A stretch of 64,000 nt of DNA from an uncultured Bacteroidales bacterium (GTDB taxonomy: Bacteria; Bacteroidota; Bacteroidia; Bacteroidales; Paludibacteraceae): the NCBI GenBank assembly GCA_902784585.1, contig CACZVM010000006.1, positions 33,793-97,792 on the forward strand, written 5' to 3'. The notes beneath the pieces are model-generated. The model saw only the letters and a list, made by a program, of their open reading frames with translations. It had not been told where the DNA came from and made no database searches. The translations under genes were made by a program, and so were the position numbers. This document shows, piece by piece, positions 17,798-26,412 of the stretch. Numbering within the stretch: position 1 is the first letter of the stretch; each line of letters starts with the position of its first letter.

Positions 17798-18091
17798 TTA
17801 AACCGTTGCCTCGATATTCCAGACAAAGGCACGGACTCCTACCTCCTCGTTGCGCATGTCGAGTTTCTTCACCGACTCCAGCAACGCGGCTACTTGCTCA
17901 TCCTCCACTATGGTGATGACGCATGAGTTCATCTCAGGCCAGGCATGTGTACCACGGCGGGGTTCACCGCCGTTGGTACCACGACCTTGTACTTGCTCAA
18001 AGAACGTAAAGCCCTTGATGCCTAAGACATCCAACATATATTCGACACGGCCTGTATTCGCCTGATTGAATACGATCATTACACTCTTCAT
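17798..18091 (-). CDS. Small PII-like protein associated with an RND efflux operon
   Basis: 97 residues beginning MKSVMIVFNQANTGRVEYMLDVLGIKGFTFF, which follows the beta-alpha-beta start of PII-like proteins. A Gly/Arg-rich loop (VQGRGTNGGEPRRGTHAWPEMN) sits where PII proteins have their T loop. The uridylylated Tyr of GlnB is absent. It is the last gene of the RND operon, separated from the pump gene by about 27 nt of AT-rich repeat. PII-like proteins usually sense small effectors and bind a transporter; regulation of the adjacent pump is an inference from position. Confidence 0.65.
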   Translation of the reverse strand: MKSVMIVFNQANTGRVEYMLDVLGIKGFTFFEQVQGRGTNGGEPRRGTHAWPEMNSCVITIVEDEQVAALLESVKKLDMRNEEVGVRAFVWNIEATV

Positions 18092-18092
18092 G

Positions 18093-18127
18093 AGAATTAA
18101 AAATTAAAAATTATAAATTACGAATTT
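18093..18127. repeat. AATTAAAA tandem words in a gene junction
   Basis: Repeated AATTAAAA/AATTAT/AATTACG units fill the junction between the pump gene and the PII-like gene. Similar AT-rich tandem words recur at other junctions (22320-22353, 25795-25823, 61588-61605). Confidence 0.6.
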
Positions 18128-21100
18128 TCTTTTTTCACCTTGAGATCCATGAAGATAAACTTCTTGCGGAGTGCTTCCTGCTTGTTGCGATCCCCATGTT
18201 TGGTCATCGAGCCATAGAGCACGGGGACGATGAAGAGCGTGAGGAAGGTGGAGATCGTCAGACCGCCGATGACGACGATACCGAGGGGCTGCCACATCTC
18301 TGCGCCTTCACCTTTGCTGACTGCCATCGGGATCATACCTAAGATGGTGGTGAAAGCCGTCATGAGCACAGGGCGCAGACGGGAGCGACCGGACATCTGG
18401 ATAGCGTCATTGAGCGCATATCCGCGTTCGCGCATCAGGTTGATATAGTCCACGAGCACGATACCGTTCTTCACCACAATACCGATCAGCAGTACGACAC
18501 CGAGGGCACCGACCATATCGAGTGAACGACCTGCTATCCACAGGGCAATAACCACACCCGAGAGGGCGAAAGGCACCGAGAACATGATGATGGCAGGCAT
18601 ACGAAGCGACTCGAACTGCGAAGCCATCACGATATATACAAGCAGTACGATCAGGACAGCCAGCAGAACCATGTCTCTGAAGGTATCCTGTTGATCCTCA
18701 TAACTACCGCCGAGGTGTACCGTATAACCGGTAGGCAGATCCAGCTGCGGCAAGACGTTTGCCTCTACCTGTTTAGCCAATTCACCCAAAGAGGTGTTGT
18801 ACGGAGTGACGCTGACGGTGACAATACGCTGACGTGCCTTACGCTCGATGGTAGGCGGTGCCCAGTATTCACCGATAGAAGCTACTTCGGAGAGTTTGAC
18901 CTGTTTGCCGGTAGCCGTAGGAATAGTCATGTCCAGAACGGCGGAGATGGAGTTACGGTCTTCTTCCTGCAAACGAACCACGATATCGTATTCCGATCCG
19001 TCTTCCTTGAGGTAACCGCAAGCCATACCGGACACACGGTTTCGCAAGTAAGTGGAGATAGTAGCGGAACTGAGTCCGAGACGCGATGCTTTCTCTTTAT
19101 CCACGGTGATCTTGATATCCGGACGGTCATCCTGACGGCTGATCTTCACGTCACGGGCTCCGGGCAGCGTTGCGCTTAACTTACGGCACTGCTCTGCCAA
19201 AGAGGAGGTGAGGTCGAAATCATAACCGTAGATCTCGATATCCACCGAGTTATTACCCATACCGCCGTAACCGGAGGTGGTACACTGGTACTCAATGACT
19301 TCCGGATGACGGCTCATCTCCTGACGCAGGGTCTCGGCTATCTGCCAAACGCTTTGATCACGTTTCCATTTCTTAGGCAGACGGATCGTCATCTGGATCG
19401 TGTTGTTCATCGTGGAGGAGAACATAGCGGAGATAGTAGCCTCGTCGTTCGAACCGGCAGAGGTGTTGATCACCTCGATGCAAGGTACGAGTTCCAAGAA
19501 ACGTGCCTCCAGTTTGCGGGCAGTCTTGAGGGTCTCCTCAATACGCGTACCGCGTTGTAACTTGATGTTCACCGTCAGACGGGCATTATCCTGTTCCTGC
19601 ATGAAGTCCGTACCGATCTTGCCCATGAAGAAAGGCAGCATCGACACTACGAAGAACGCCAACAGCACGGTAAAGGTAATGAACTTGTTGTTCAGACACC
19701 AACCTAACATTTTTGCATACGCCTCATCGATCTTATCCAACAGATGAACGACAGTACGGTCGTACCAACTCTTCTTGCCTGCCTCATCCTCCACGAGGTT
19801 ACCGTTCTCATCCACATGCACTTTCTTTGCTTTGAGCAGCTTGGAGCAGAGCATCGGAGTCAGAGAGATAGCTACTACGGTCGAAGTACAGCAAACGATG
19901 GTAACAATCCATCCCAGTTCTTTGAACATGATACCTGCCATACCGGGAAGCATCGTCATCGGCACAAATACCGCTACGAGCACAAGGGTTGTGGCTATGA
20001 CGGATACCCATACCTCGTTGGTGGCATAGATAGATGCCTCGTGCGGATCTTCACCACGTTCGATATGTCGGGTGATATTCTCCAGCACCACAATCGCATC
20101 ATCCACCACCATACCGATAGCGATAGTCAACGAACAGAGGGATATGATGTTGATCGAAGAGTCAGCCAAACCGAGGTAGATAAATGCCACAATGAGGGCA
20201 ATAGGAATCGTGATACCGATGATGATGGTAGCGCGCCATTTGCCGAGGAAGAAGAGTACCACGAGTACCACGAAGAGAAGGGCATAACCGATGGACTCCT
20301 CTAGCGAATTGATGGAGTTTTGGATGTTCTCCGAACTCTCGAAGATCTCCTCGATCTTCACGTCGGCAGGTAACTGTTTCTGTATCTTTGCCAATTCCTT
20401 CTTGATATCACGGCAGACCTTCACGGTGTTGGCTCCGGTCTGTTTGGAAACCACCAGACGGACAGACTCGCGTCCGTTGGTCTTCTCATCCAGAGTCAGG
20501 TCCTTGATGGTATCTTTCACCGTCGCGATGTCGCGGATGAAGACCTGCTGACCTTGCGGAGTCATCGCTACCATCAGGTTGCCGATCTCGGAGGACTCCA
20601 AGTACTCCGAACGAACCTGCATCTGATATTGCTCCTGAGGCATCTTGATCGTACCGGAAGAGAGATTGAGGTTATTCGCTGCCACTACGTTTCCGACCTG
20701 CTCCAACGTGATACCATAGGCATCGAGTTTCTGCTGGTCGATATCGACATATACATATCGGTCCGGCGAACCGGAGAGAGAGAGGTTACCGATACCGTCC
20801 ACTTGGTTGAGCTGCGGGATGACCTCGTCGTTGAGGATCTTGTCCAGACCCGGGTAGGTCTCGTCTGCCGTGATGGAGTACATACATACCGGCATAGAGG
20901 ACGTCGAGAGTTTGAAGATCATCGGCGTTCCGCAGTTGTCCGGCAGGTTGTTCTTGGTCATATCGACAAACGAACGCACATCATTCACTGCCTCGTCCAT
21001 GTTCGAACCCCATTCCAGCTGAAGAGTGACCATGGAGAGATTGTCCTTGGATTGCGATGTGATATGCTTCAAGTGATCCACCGAGGTGAGGGCGTTCTCC

Positions 21101-21300
21101 ATGTACTTGGTCACGTTCGTCTCTATCTCAGAAGCGGATGCTCCCGGGTAAGTCGTCATCACCGTGATGTACGGAGGATCCATTTCCGGGAACTGGTCAA
21201 TCGGCAGTCTAAGGAAACTAAAGATACCGATAATAATGACCGCAATGAAGATCAGGGCGGTCGTTACCGGCTTTTCAATCGCTGTTTTGTATATTGCCAT
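18118..21300 (-). CDS. RND multidrug efflux pump, AcrB/HAE1 family inner-membrane subunit
   Basis: 1060 residues, full length for the HAE1 family. Signs are the N-terminal helix with PVTTALIFIAVIIIGIFSFLRLPIDQFPEMDPP, the proton-relay pair in the fourth helix (GMVVDDAIVVLEN, about residue 400), two large periplasmic loops, and the second helix bundle with GIVVKNGIVLVDY. It exchanges protons for drugs or other amphiphiles taken from the periplasm or outer leaflet. It lies between its adaptor gene (14-nt gap) and the PII-like gene in a TetR-controlled operon. Confidence 0.95.
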   Translation of the reverse strand: MAIYKTAIEKPVTTALIFIAVIIIGIFSFLRLPIDQFPEMDPPYITVMTTYPGASASEIETNVTKYMENALTSVDHLKHITSQSKDNLSMVTLQLEWGSNMDEAVNDVRSFVDMTKNNLPDNCGTPMIFKLSTSSMPVCMYSITADETYPGLDKILNDEVIPQLNQVDGIGNLSLSGSPDRYVYVDIDQQKLDAYGITLEQVGNVVAANNLNLSSGTIKMPQEQYQMQVRSEYLESSEIGNLMVAMTPQGQQVFIRDIATVKDTIKDLTLDEKTNGRESVRLVVSKQTGANTVKVCRDIKKELAKIQKQLPADVKIEEIFESSENIQNSINSLEESIGYALLFVVLVVLFFLGKWRATIIIGITIPIALIVAFIYLGLADSSINIISLCSLTIAIGMVVDDAIVVLENITRHIERGEDPHEASIYATNEVWVSVIATTLVLVAVFVPMTMLPGMAGIMFKELGWIVTIVCCTSTVVAISLTPMLCSKLLKAKKVHVDENGNLVEDEAGKKSWYDRTVVHLLDKIDEAYAKMLGWCLNNKFITFTVLLAFFVVSMLPFFMGKIGTDFMQEQDNARLTVNIKLQRGTRIEETLKTARKLEARFLELVPCIEVINTSAGSNDEATISAMFSSTMNNTIQMTIRLPKKWKRDQSVWQIAETLRQEMSRHPEVIEYQCTTSGYGGMGNNSVDIEIYGYDFDLTSSLAEQCRKLSATLPGARDVKISRQDDRPDIKITVDKEKASRLGLSSATISTYLRNRVSGMACGYLKEDGSEYDIVVRLQEEDRNSISAVLDMTIPTATGKQVKLSEVASIGEYWAPPTIERKARQRIVTVSVTPYNTSLGELAKQVEANVLPQLDLPTGYTVHLGGSYEDQQDTFRDMVLLAVLIVLLVYIVMASQFESLRMPAIIMFSVPFALSGVVIALWIAGRSLDMVGALGVVLLIGIVVKNGIVLVDYINLMRERGYALNDAIQMSGRSRLRPVLMTAFTTILGMIPMAVSKGEGAEMWQPLGIVVIGGLTISTFLTLFIVPVLYGSMTKHGDRNKQEALRKKFIFMDLKVKKENS

Positions 21301-21314
21301 AATCTAATTGTCAA

Positions 21315-22319
21315 TTAATCTACTACATTGATTTTCACGCCGTCCACAAGTTTGTGCTGACCGGTGGTGACGAGTTCTACGCCGTCAATGATCTCCGGTG
21401 CGATGATCTCGATGTTCTGATCGAAACGCTGACCGAGGGTCACAGCTACACGTTTAGCATATCCGTTCTCGTTGAGGAAGACATAACGGTCGTTCGCTCC
21501 AACGAGTTTCTCCACTGCCTGATAAGGAGCTACGATAGCTTTCTCCTTACCCAAACCGATCTGGGTCGTTACATACATACCCGGACGCAGCAACATGCTA
21601 CCATTCGGAATGACGATCTTGCATTGGAAGGTGTGACTCGACGGATCAATGGTCGGGTACACGATCTCTACGGTAGCGGGGAAAATCTTATCGGGATAGA
21701 TTTCCGAAGTGAGGGTTAGTTTCATCCCCTCTTTGAGTTTCGGGAAGTAGTTCTCGGGAATAGCAATCAGCGCTTTGAGACGATCAAGCTGAGTGAGCAC
21801 CAAGATCGGCTGACCTCCGTAGAGCTCGCCGTCCTCGTAGTTCTTAGCCGAAATAACGCCGCTGAACGGAGCCTTGTAATACGTGTTTGCCTCAATAAAC
21901 TCCAACTGCTCTTTCGTGGCGTTGTATTGCGTAGTGAGTTGATCCAACTGTTGCTGGGTAGCCGAACCGGTCTTGAGCAGCATCTCCACACGTTTCTTCT
22001 CGGTCTCTAAGTTAGCCAAATTGATCTTAGTGGTCTTGTACTGCGTCTGATCCATGTTCACCAACGACTGACCTTTGGACACTTTGTTGCCCACTTCCAC
22101 AAAAATATGCTCGATAGTACCGGTGAGCGACGGAGCTACATTGAGAGTGACGTAGCCTTGGAGGTTCGTGGAGACGCTGATCACACGCTCAATCTCTTGC
22201 GCCTTGAGAACGGTGGTGCGTACTTGTTCTACGCGCTCCTCTTTCTCTTCTGTGGTTTCTTTCTTGCCGCAAGCTACAAATGCCAATGCGGCGAGTGAAT
22301 AAATTAAAATCTTTTTCAT
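21315..22319 (-). CDS. RND periplasmic adaptor lipoprotein (AcrA-like)
   Basis: 334 residues. Lipoprotein signal MKKILIYSLAALAFVAC with Cys17. The rest shows the usual adaptor order: lipoyl half-motif (APSLTGTIEHIFVEVGNKVSKGQSL), coiled-coil hairpin with a run of Gln/Lys/Glu (about 85-140), second lipoyl half (APFSGVISAKNYEDGELYGGQPIL), beta barrel and membrane-proximal domain. It bridges the AcrB-type pump encoded 14 nt downstream and the TolC protein encoded 34 nt upstream. Confidence 0.93.
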   Translation of the reverse strand: MKKILIYSLAALAFVACGKKETTEEKEERVEQVRTTVLKAQEIERVISVSTNLQGYVTLNVAPSLTGTIEHIFVEVGNKVSKGQSLVNMDQTQYKTTKINLANLETEKKRVEMLLKTGSATQQQLDQLTTQYNATKEQLEFIEANTYYKAPFSGVISAKNYEDGELYGGQPILVLTQLDRLKALIAIPENYFPKLKEGMKLTLTSEIYPDKIFPATVEIVYPTIDPSSHTFQCKIVIPNGSMLLRPGMYVTTQIGLGKEKAIVAPYQAVEKLVGANDRYVFLNENGYAKRVAVTLGQRFDQNIEIIAPEIIDGVELVTTGQHKLVDGVKINVVD

Positions 22320-22353
22320 ATAATTATTAATTCTTAATTCTTAATTTTTAATT
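22320..22353. repeat. TTAATTC tandem words between TolC and adaptor genes
   Basis: The whole 34-nt gap consists of TTAATTC/TTAATTT units. Same class as the junction repeats at 18093 and 25795, in the other orientation. Confidence 0.6.
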
Positions 22354-23694
22354 TTATTTGTTCAAGAACTCTTCCAACTCAGATTGTGCATTGATCAGAC
22401 TCAACATCGCCTGCACGTAGGTCGATTGTGCGCTGATGAGATCATTCGAAGCATTGGTCAACTCCAAGTTCGATGCGGCACCCCATTTGAATTTCTCTGC
22501 GGTGGAATGGAACACACGTTGCGTCACCTCTATATTCTCCTTCTCATTGAGATAGGTCTCATACGCATTGGTAAGATTGAAACAAAGCTGACGATACTGG
22601 ATCTCTAAATTATCCGTGGTCTCGGAGAGGGTGTTTTTAGCCTCCTCCAAAGCGATTTTCTTCTCTACTATGCCTGCTGCGCGTTTACCGGATGACCAGA
22701 GCGGCATTTTTACACTCACTTGTATTACATTCGGCGGAGTCATACGCATTCCTCCTTCGCCGTAGTACTGCTGGTTTGTGTAGTTATATCCTACACCGAT
22801 GGTCGGTCCGTATGCCCAACTTGCCATGTGTACATTTCGTTTGGCGAGTTCCACCTGTTTGGAGAGAAGCTGGTAGTTGAGGTTGTTCTCCACGGCGAAA
22901 TTCTCACCCAAAAGGTTCAGCACGCGTTCCGGAGAAAGGACTTCATCGATGCTCTCGGTTAATGTCAACTCCGTTTCAGCCGGTACATCTAACAGCACTT
23001 TGAGGCTGTTGGTTGCCAATTCGATATTCCGTTTCTGTACGTTGATGGAGTTTTTGAGAGTGTTCACGCGCACATGGATCTGGTCAGCTGTGGTCTGCTC
23101 GGCAGCTCCGGCCTCTACCGCATTGCGGGTAATGGTCTCCAAATGCTCGATATTATTCAAACTCGAATCCAGCAAATTAGAGATACTACGCAGAGCCAGA
23201 ACGGATACATAGCTGCTCAGAATACTGCTTCGAAGTTCGCTTTCCGATTTCTCCAGAGCGATTTTTTTCATGTCAATCGCTACGTTATTGAGCAGAACGC
23301 CTACGATCGCTTGTCCGTTAAGACCTACAGATGCCGTCACACCAAGAGTTCCTACATTAGGCATGTTAATCTCAATCGGCATTCCGCCCATACCTAATGT
23401 GGCGCTATATCCTAAATAATCACTGTAACTATACGTTCCATCTACCTGAGGCAACATCGAAGCGATGGTTTGCCAGCGGGCTGCGTAGGCTTCCTGTACT
23501 GCTAAGGAGGCATTCTTCAGCGTGCGGTTCTGCTTTACCGCGTAGTCCTGCGCCTCTTTGAGCGACAGGCTCAATGTTTTCGGTGCCCCGTCTTTGTAGA
23601 TTTGGGAACCTTTTGTGGCCGCCATCACATGGTCTTCTGCCATCATTCCGGCACTCATCAATACTACTGATAATAAAATAAGGAATTTTTTCAT
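22354..23694 (-). CDS. TolC-family outer-membrane channel of the RND system
   Basis: 446 residues from the ATG at 23694; an upstream in-frame extension to 23730 only translates repeat DNA (VKGEKK...). Signal peptide MKKFLILLSVVLMSAGMMA. Two TolC repeats with long helices (AYAARWQTIASMLPQVDGTYSYS; EYLNEKENIEVTQRVFHSTAEKF-type segments) end in SLINAQSELEEFLN. It completes the tripartite pump with the adaptor and AcrB-type genes downstream. Confidence 0.9.
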   Translation of the reverse strand: MKKFLILLSVVLMSAGMMAEDHVMAATKGSQIYKDGAPKTLSLSLKEAQDYAVKQNRTLKNASLAVQEAYAARWQTIASMLPQVDGTYSYSDYLGYSATLGMGGMPIEINMPNVGTLGVTASVGLNGQAIVGVLLNNVAIDMKKIALEKSESELRSSILSSYVSVLALRSISNLLDSSLNNIEHLETITRNAVEAGAAEQTTADQIHVRVNTLKNSINVQKRNIELATNSLKVLLDVPAETELTLTESIDEVLSPERVLNLLGENFAVENNLNYQLLSKQVELAKRNVHMASWAYGPTIGVGYNYTNQQYYGEGGMRMTPPNVIQVSVKMPLWSSGKRAAGIVEKKIALEEAKNTLSETTDNLEIQYRQLCFNLTNAYETYLNEKENIEVTQRVFHSTAEKFKWGAASNLELTNASNDLISAQSTYVQAMLSLINAQSELEEFLNK

Positions 23695-23703
23695 ATATGT
23701 TAT

Positions 23704-23752
23704 TTTTTCAATTTTCTTTTCACCTTTCACTTTTCACCTTTCACCTTTCAAA
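23704..23752. repeat. GTGAAAG tandem words at the tetR/tolC junction
   Basis: On the minus strand this reads as repeated GAAAGGTGAAAGGTGAAAAGTG units. The stop codon of the TetR gene (...LKGER) falls inside the repeat, so its last codons are made of it. Confidence 0.65.
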
Positions 23753-24342
23753 TATAGTGCCAAACCTTCCTCGGAGAGAATACCGCGAACGAGGATGTCC
23801 ATCGCCGTATGTCCGAGTTGGTGCATGTTATGATTCGCCTCTAACTCTTCTATGTCGCGGATCGCACTGATATAAATACGAGCAAAAATAAGTGACGTTA
23901 ATTCTATATTAAGGTTCGCGCGCACGAGACCCTGCTCCACACCCTGCTCGATATACTGCGTCAAATAACGTTTGTGCATCTCAAAACACTCTGCCTGAAA
24001 ATCCGCAAACTGACGAGGGTAGTATTTCTTGAGGTCAAAGACCAACTGAGGTACACGACGTACGTCGTTCTTCTCTGCTGCCTGCCGTTTGATAAACAGC
24101 TTCACGATCTGCCGAAAATCATTCAACTTCAGCAGCTCCTCCATCTTCGTACTCATGTACTTCAGGTTAGCCTGTAACATCTGCTCAATCAGTTCATCCT
24201 TTGACGCAAAATAAACGTAGAATGTCTTCTTCGACATGCCGAGTTCATGACAGATATCATCTATCGAAACACTACGGATACCAAGGCGAAAGAACATCTC
24301 GCCTGCCGTCTGGATAATATGATTTTTCTGGTCTTCCGACAT
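23734..24342 (-). CDS. TetR-family regulator of the RND operon
   Basis: 202 residues. The N-terminal TetR helix-turn-helix is clear (IIQTAGEMFFRLGIRSVSIDDICHELGMSKKTFYVYFASKDELI); the C-terminal two-thirds form the helical ligand domain. It is the first gene of the operon, so it probably represses its own promoter and releases it when a pump substrate binds. Its 3' end overlaps tandem GTGAAAG words, so the last few residues are probably not conserved. Confidence 0.9.
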   Translation of the reverse strand: MSEDQKNHIIQTAGEMFFRLGIRSVSIDDICHELGMSKKTFYVYFASKDELIEQMLQANLKYMSTKMEELLKLNDFRQIVKLFIKRQAAEKNDVRRVPQLVFDLKKYYPRQFADFQAECFEMHKRYLTQYIEQGVEQGLVRANLNIELTSLIFARIYISAIRDIEELEANHNMHQLGHTAMDILVRGILSEEGLALYLKGER

Positions 24343-24362
24343 CTTTTCAGCAAAAAAGCGTG

Positions 24363-24394
24363 CAAAAGTACAAAAAATATTTTATATACGCAAG
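24363..24394 (-). promoter_or_regulatory. Promoter of the TetR-RND operon
   Basis: Minus strand: -33 CTTG (complement of 24391-24394), 20-nt spacer, -7 TACTTTTG (complement of 24363-24370), 21 nt before the TetR start. The -33 element continues CTTGCGTATATAAA, nearly the same as at 14852 and 24464. Confidence 0.8.
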
Positions 24395-24463
24395 AAAAAT
24401 GGAAACTTTTTTCACTTTTGTAGTTTCCATGTGACAATAAAAAATGACTTATAAAAGAAAATA

Positions 24464-24495
24464 TTTGCGTATATCAAAAAAAAGTTGTAACTTTG
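24464..24495 (+). promoter_or_regulatory. Promoter of the DUF3078 gene
   Basis: -33 TTTG 24464-24467, 20-nt spacer, -7 TAACTTTG 24488-24495, followed by CAGCGG. Extended -33 TTTGCGTATATC, matching the tRNA-Gln promoter over about 26 nt. Confidence 0.85.
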
Positions 24496-24567
24496 CAGCG
24501 GTTTTTGCAAAACCGAGCAAAGACCAAGAACAACAAACAATATAACAAACAATTTTTTTGAATAACA

Positions 24568-25794
24568 ATGAAACGAACCTTTTTATCTGTAGCGCTGTGC
24601 CTAATGGCTGCGCTGACAATGACTGCCCAAGAGGTAGATAAAGCGGTGGTAACCGATAACGCAGAGAAGGCTGCTAAAGCAGGAGACGATCTAAAGAAGT
24701 TGGAAGAGGCCGAGAAAGCCTGGAAATTCGATGGTACGGTCGGACTGAATGCCGCCGCTACCGGACTGGTAAACTGGGCTGCCGGCGGTAAGAACAATAT
24801 CAACGGCATCGTCTACGCCAAGTTGCACCTGCTCTATCACAAGAACGGCTTTGCCTGGGAGACGAACTTCGACACCGACTTCGGTATGACGTGGATTGAC
24901 CAGAAAGAAGATAAATTCCAGAAATCGAGCGATAATATCAAGCTCGCTACCAAATTCGGTTGGGAATTCAAGCCGACCTGGTACCTGACGGTGCTGGGTG
25001 GATTCCAGAGCCAGTACGCTCCCGGATTTGACTACATCGACGGACACAACCCACTGATCTCCAAATGGTTGGCACCGTCATACACCGACATCTCCGTCGG
25101 TATCGACTGGAAGAAGAGTTACAAAGGAGCGGACTTCTCTATCTATCTTTCTCCTATCGCCGGACGTATCACCACAGCCTATATCGGCGACAGCTGGAAC
25201 AAGAAATACACCAAGTCGCAGTGGTTGGCCGACAACCCCGACAAGACAGAGGCTGACTGGAATGACAATATATACCAGAGCTTGGTAGACAACCATCAGG
25301 ACGTACGAACCTCGCTGCAACAGTCGATTGGCACGTATTACTACACAGAGGACAGCATGGATCCTAAGTATCGCAACTTCCGCGCTGAGTTCGGTTTGAG
25401 TTTCAAGGGTGGCATCGCCTATACCTACAAAGACCTGAAGCTGAGCACTACGCTTGCACTCTTCACCCCGTATCAGGGTAAGGGATTCAGTCTGAAGAAT
25501 CAGTTCATCAACTCCGTCGATCCCGCCACCGGCAATCCCCACACGGAGGCGGACTGGATGGCGCTGCCGCTGGAAAAGCGTTACTTTGAGTACTCTAACC
25601 GTAATCGTTTCTTCGGTATGTTCGATGTCGATTGGGATGTAGCGCTGAGTTATCAGTTCCTCAAGTGCCTGCAAGTGACGCTGCAGACCAGCCTGAAGTA
25701 CTATCCGGGAACACTGATCGAGAAAGACGGTGTCATGAGCGAGCGCGTACAGTTCAAGGGTGTCATCGGTGTAGGTGTCGGATATAGTTTTTAA
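24568..25794 (+). CDS. DUF3078 outer-membrane protein
   Basis: 408 residues with signal peptide (MKRTFLSVALCLMAALTMTAQ). After an acidic/Lys helix (about residues 30-55) comes the DUF3078 hallmark WKFDGTVGLNAAATGLVNWAAGGKNN, then alternating amphipathic strands rich in aromatic residues and ending in an aromatic C-terminus (GVGVGYSF), the pattern of an outer-membrane barrel. Function is unknown. It has a strong consensus promoter, so it may be an abundant surface protein. A junction of AATTAAG words separates it from the coiled-coil gene. Confidence 0.85.
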   Translation: MKRTFLSVALCLMAALTMTAQEVDKAVVTDNAEKAAKAGDDLKKLEEAEKAWKFDGTVGLNAAATGLVNWAAGGKNNINGIVYAKLHLLYHKNGFAWETNFDTDFGMTWIDQKEDKFQKSSDNIKLATKFGWEFKPTWYLTVLGGFQSQYAPGFDYIDGHNPLISKWLAPSYTDISVGIDWKKSYKGADFSIYLSPIAGRITTAYIGDSWNKKYTKSQWLADNPDKTEADWNDNIYQSLVDNHQDVRTSLQQSIGTYYYTEDSMDPKYRNFRAEFGLSFKGGIAYTYKDLKLSTTLALFTPYQGKGFSLKNQFINSVDPATGNPHTEADWMALPLEKRYFEYSNRNRFFGMFDVDWDVALSYQFLKCLQVTLQTSLKYYPGTLIEKDGVMSERVQFKGVIGVGVGYSF

Positions 25795-25823
25795 TTAAGA
25801 TTAAAAATTAAGAATTATTTGGA
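25795..25823. repeat. AATTAAG tandem words before the coiled-coil gene
   Basis: ATTAAGATTAAAAATTAAGAATT fills the junction between the DUF3078 gene and the next start codon. Same class as 18093 and 22320. Confidence 0.55.
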
Positions 25824-26098
25824 TGCAGGTTCTCGACGACCTTTCGCAAAACGTACATCTGTTGCTGGAACGCTATGAGGCGTTGCAGCAGGAGAATGCA
25901 TCGCTGCGTGAGGACATCGAACGCCAGCGCGACGAATTGATCCGCACGCATAGTGAGTTGCAGAGCCTGCAGCAGCAGAACCGACGGCTGGCCATGGCCG
26001 GCGCGATGAGCAGCGCCGAAGGCAGCGAACAGGCACAGAAGCGCATCAATGCCCTGATTGCCCAAGTGGATCGGGCGATAGCAGCACTGAAAAAATAA
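25823..26098 (+). CDS. Small coiled-coil protein next to zapA
   Basis: 91 residues, predicted to be almost wholly coiled coil (about residues 5-60: LLLERYEALQQENASLREDIERQRDEL), then an Ala/Gly linker and a helix at the C-terminus. No signal peptide. Size, composition and position directly before zapA suggest a ZapB-like division-site partner, but this is inference from context; similarity to ZapB proper was not established. Confidence 0.6.
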   Translation: MQVLDDLSQNVHLLLERYEALQQENASLREDIERQRDELIRTHSELQSLQQQNRRLAMAGAMSSAEGSEQAQKRINALIAQVDRAIAALKK

Positions 26099-26118
26099 AA
26101 TCTAACGGCAGAAAACTG

Positions 26119-26412
26119 ATGGCTTCTATTGACAAGCAACATATCAATCTGCATCTGGATGCCCACGTAGTGGGACTGGATGTGCCGCGCGAGCAGGAAC
26201 CCAACTACCGCAAGGCGGCGGAACTGCTCAACCGTCGCTATCAGTACTACCTCAAACTGCGTCCGAACGCATCGGCCGAACAACTATGGATGTACACCGC
26301 CCTAGAGGTGGCTGTAGCCTTGCAGTCGGACGTACGCGAGAAGAGTCTGGTGCCCGTAGAAAAAGAGATCAAAGAATTGAATCAAATAATAACTGAAAAA
26401 CTAACAAAATGA
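26119..26412 (+). CDS. zapA: Cell division protein ZapA-like
   Basis: 97 residues, typical ZapA length. ZapA binds FtsZ and bundles its filaments at mid-cell. The N-terminal beta-strand domain ([36 protein letters not shown]) leads to a long C-terminal helix ([32 protein letters not shown]). Its stop overlaps the start of rny (ATGA), so the two are translationally coupled. Confidence 0.8.
   Translation: MASIDKQHINLHLDAHVVGLDVPREQEPNYRKAAELLNRRYQYYLKLRPNASAEQLWMYTALEVAVALQSDVREKSLVPVEKEIKELNQIITEKLTK

Noticed and set aside
23704-23752. CRISPR-like repeat array
   Set aside because: Units are 7-9 nt without spacers; no cas gene anywhere in the window.
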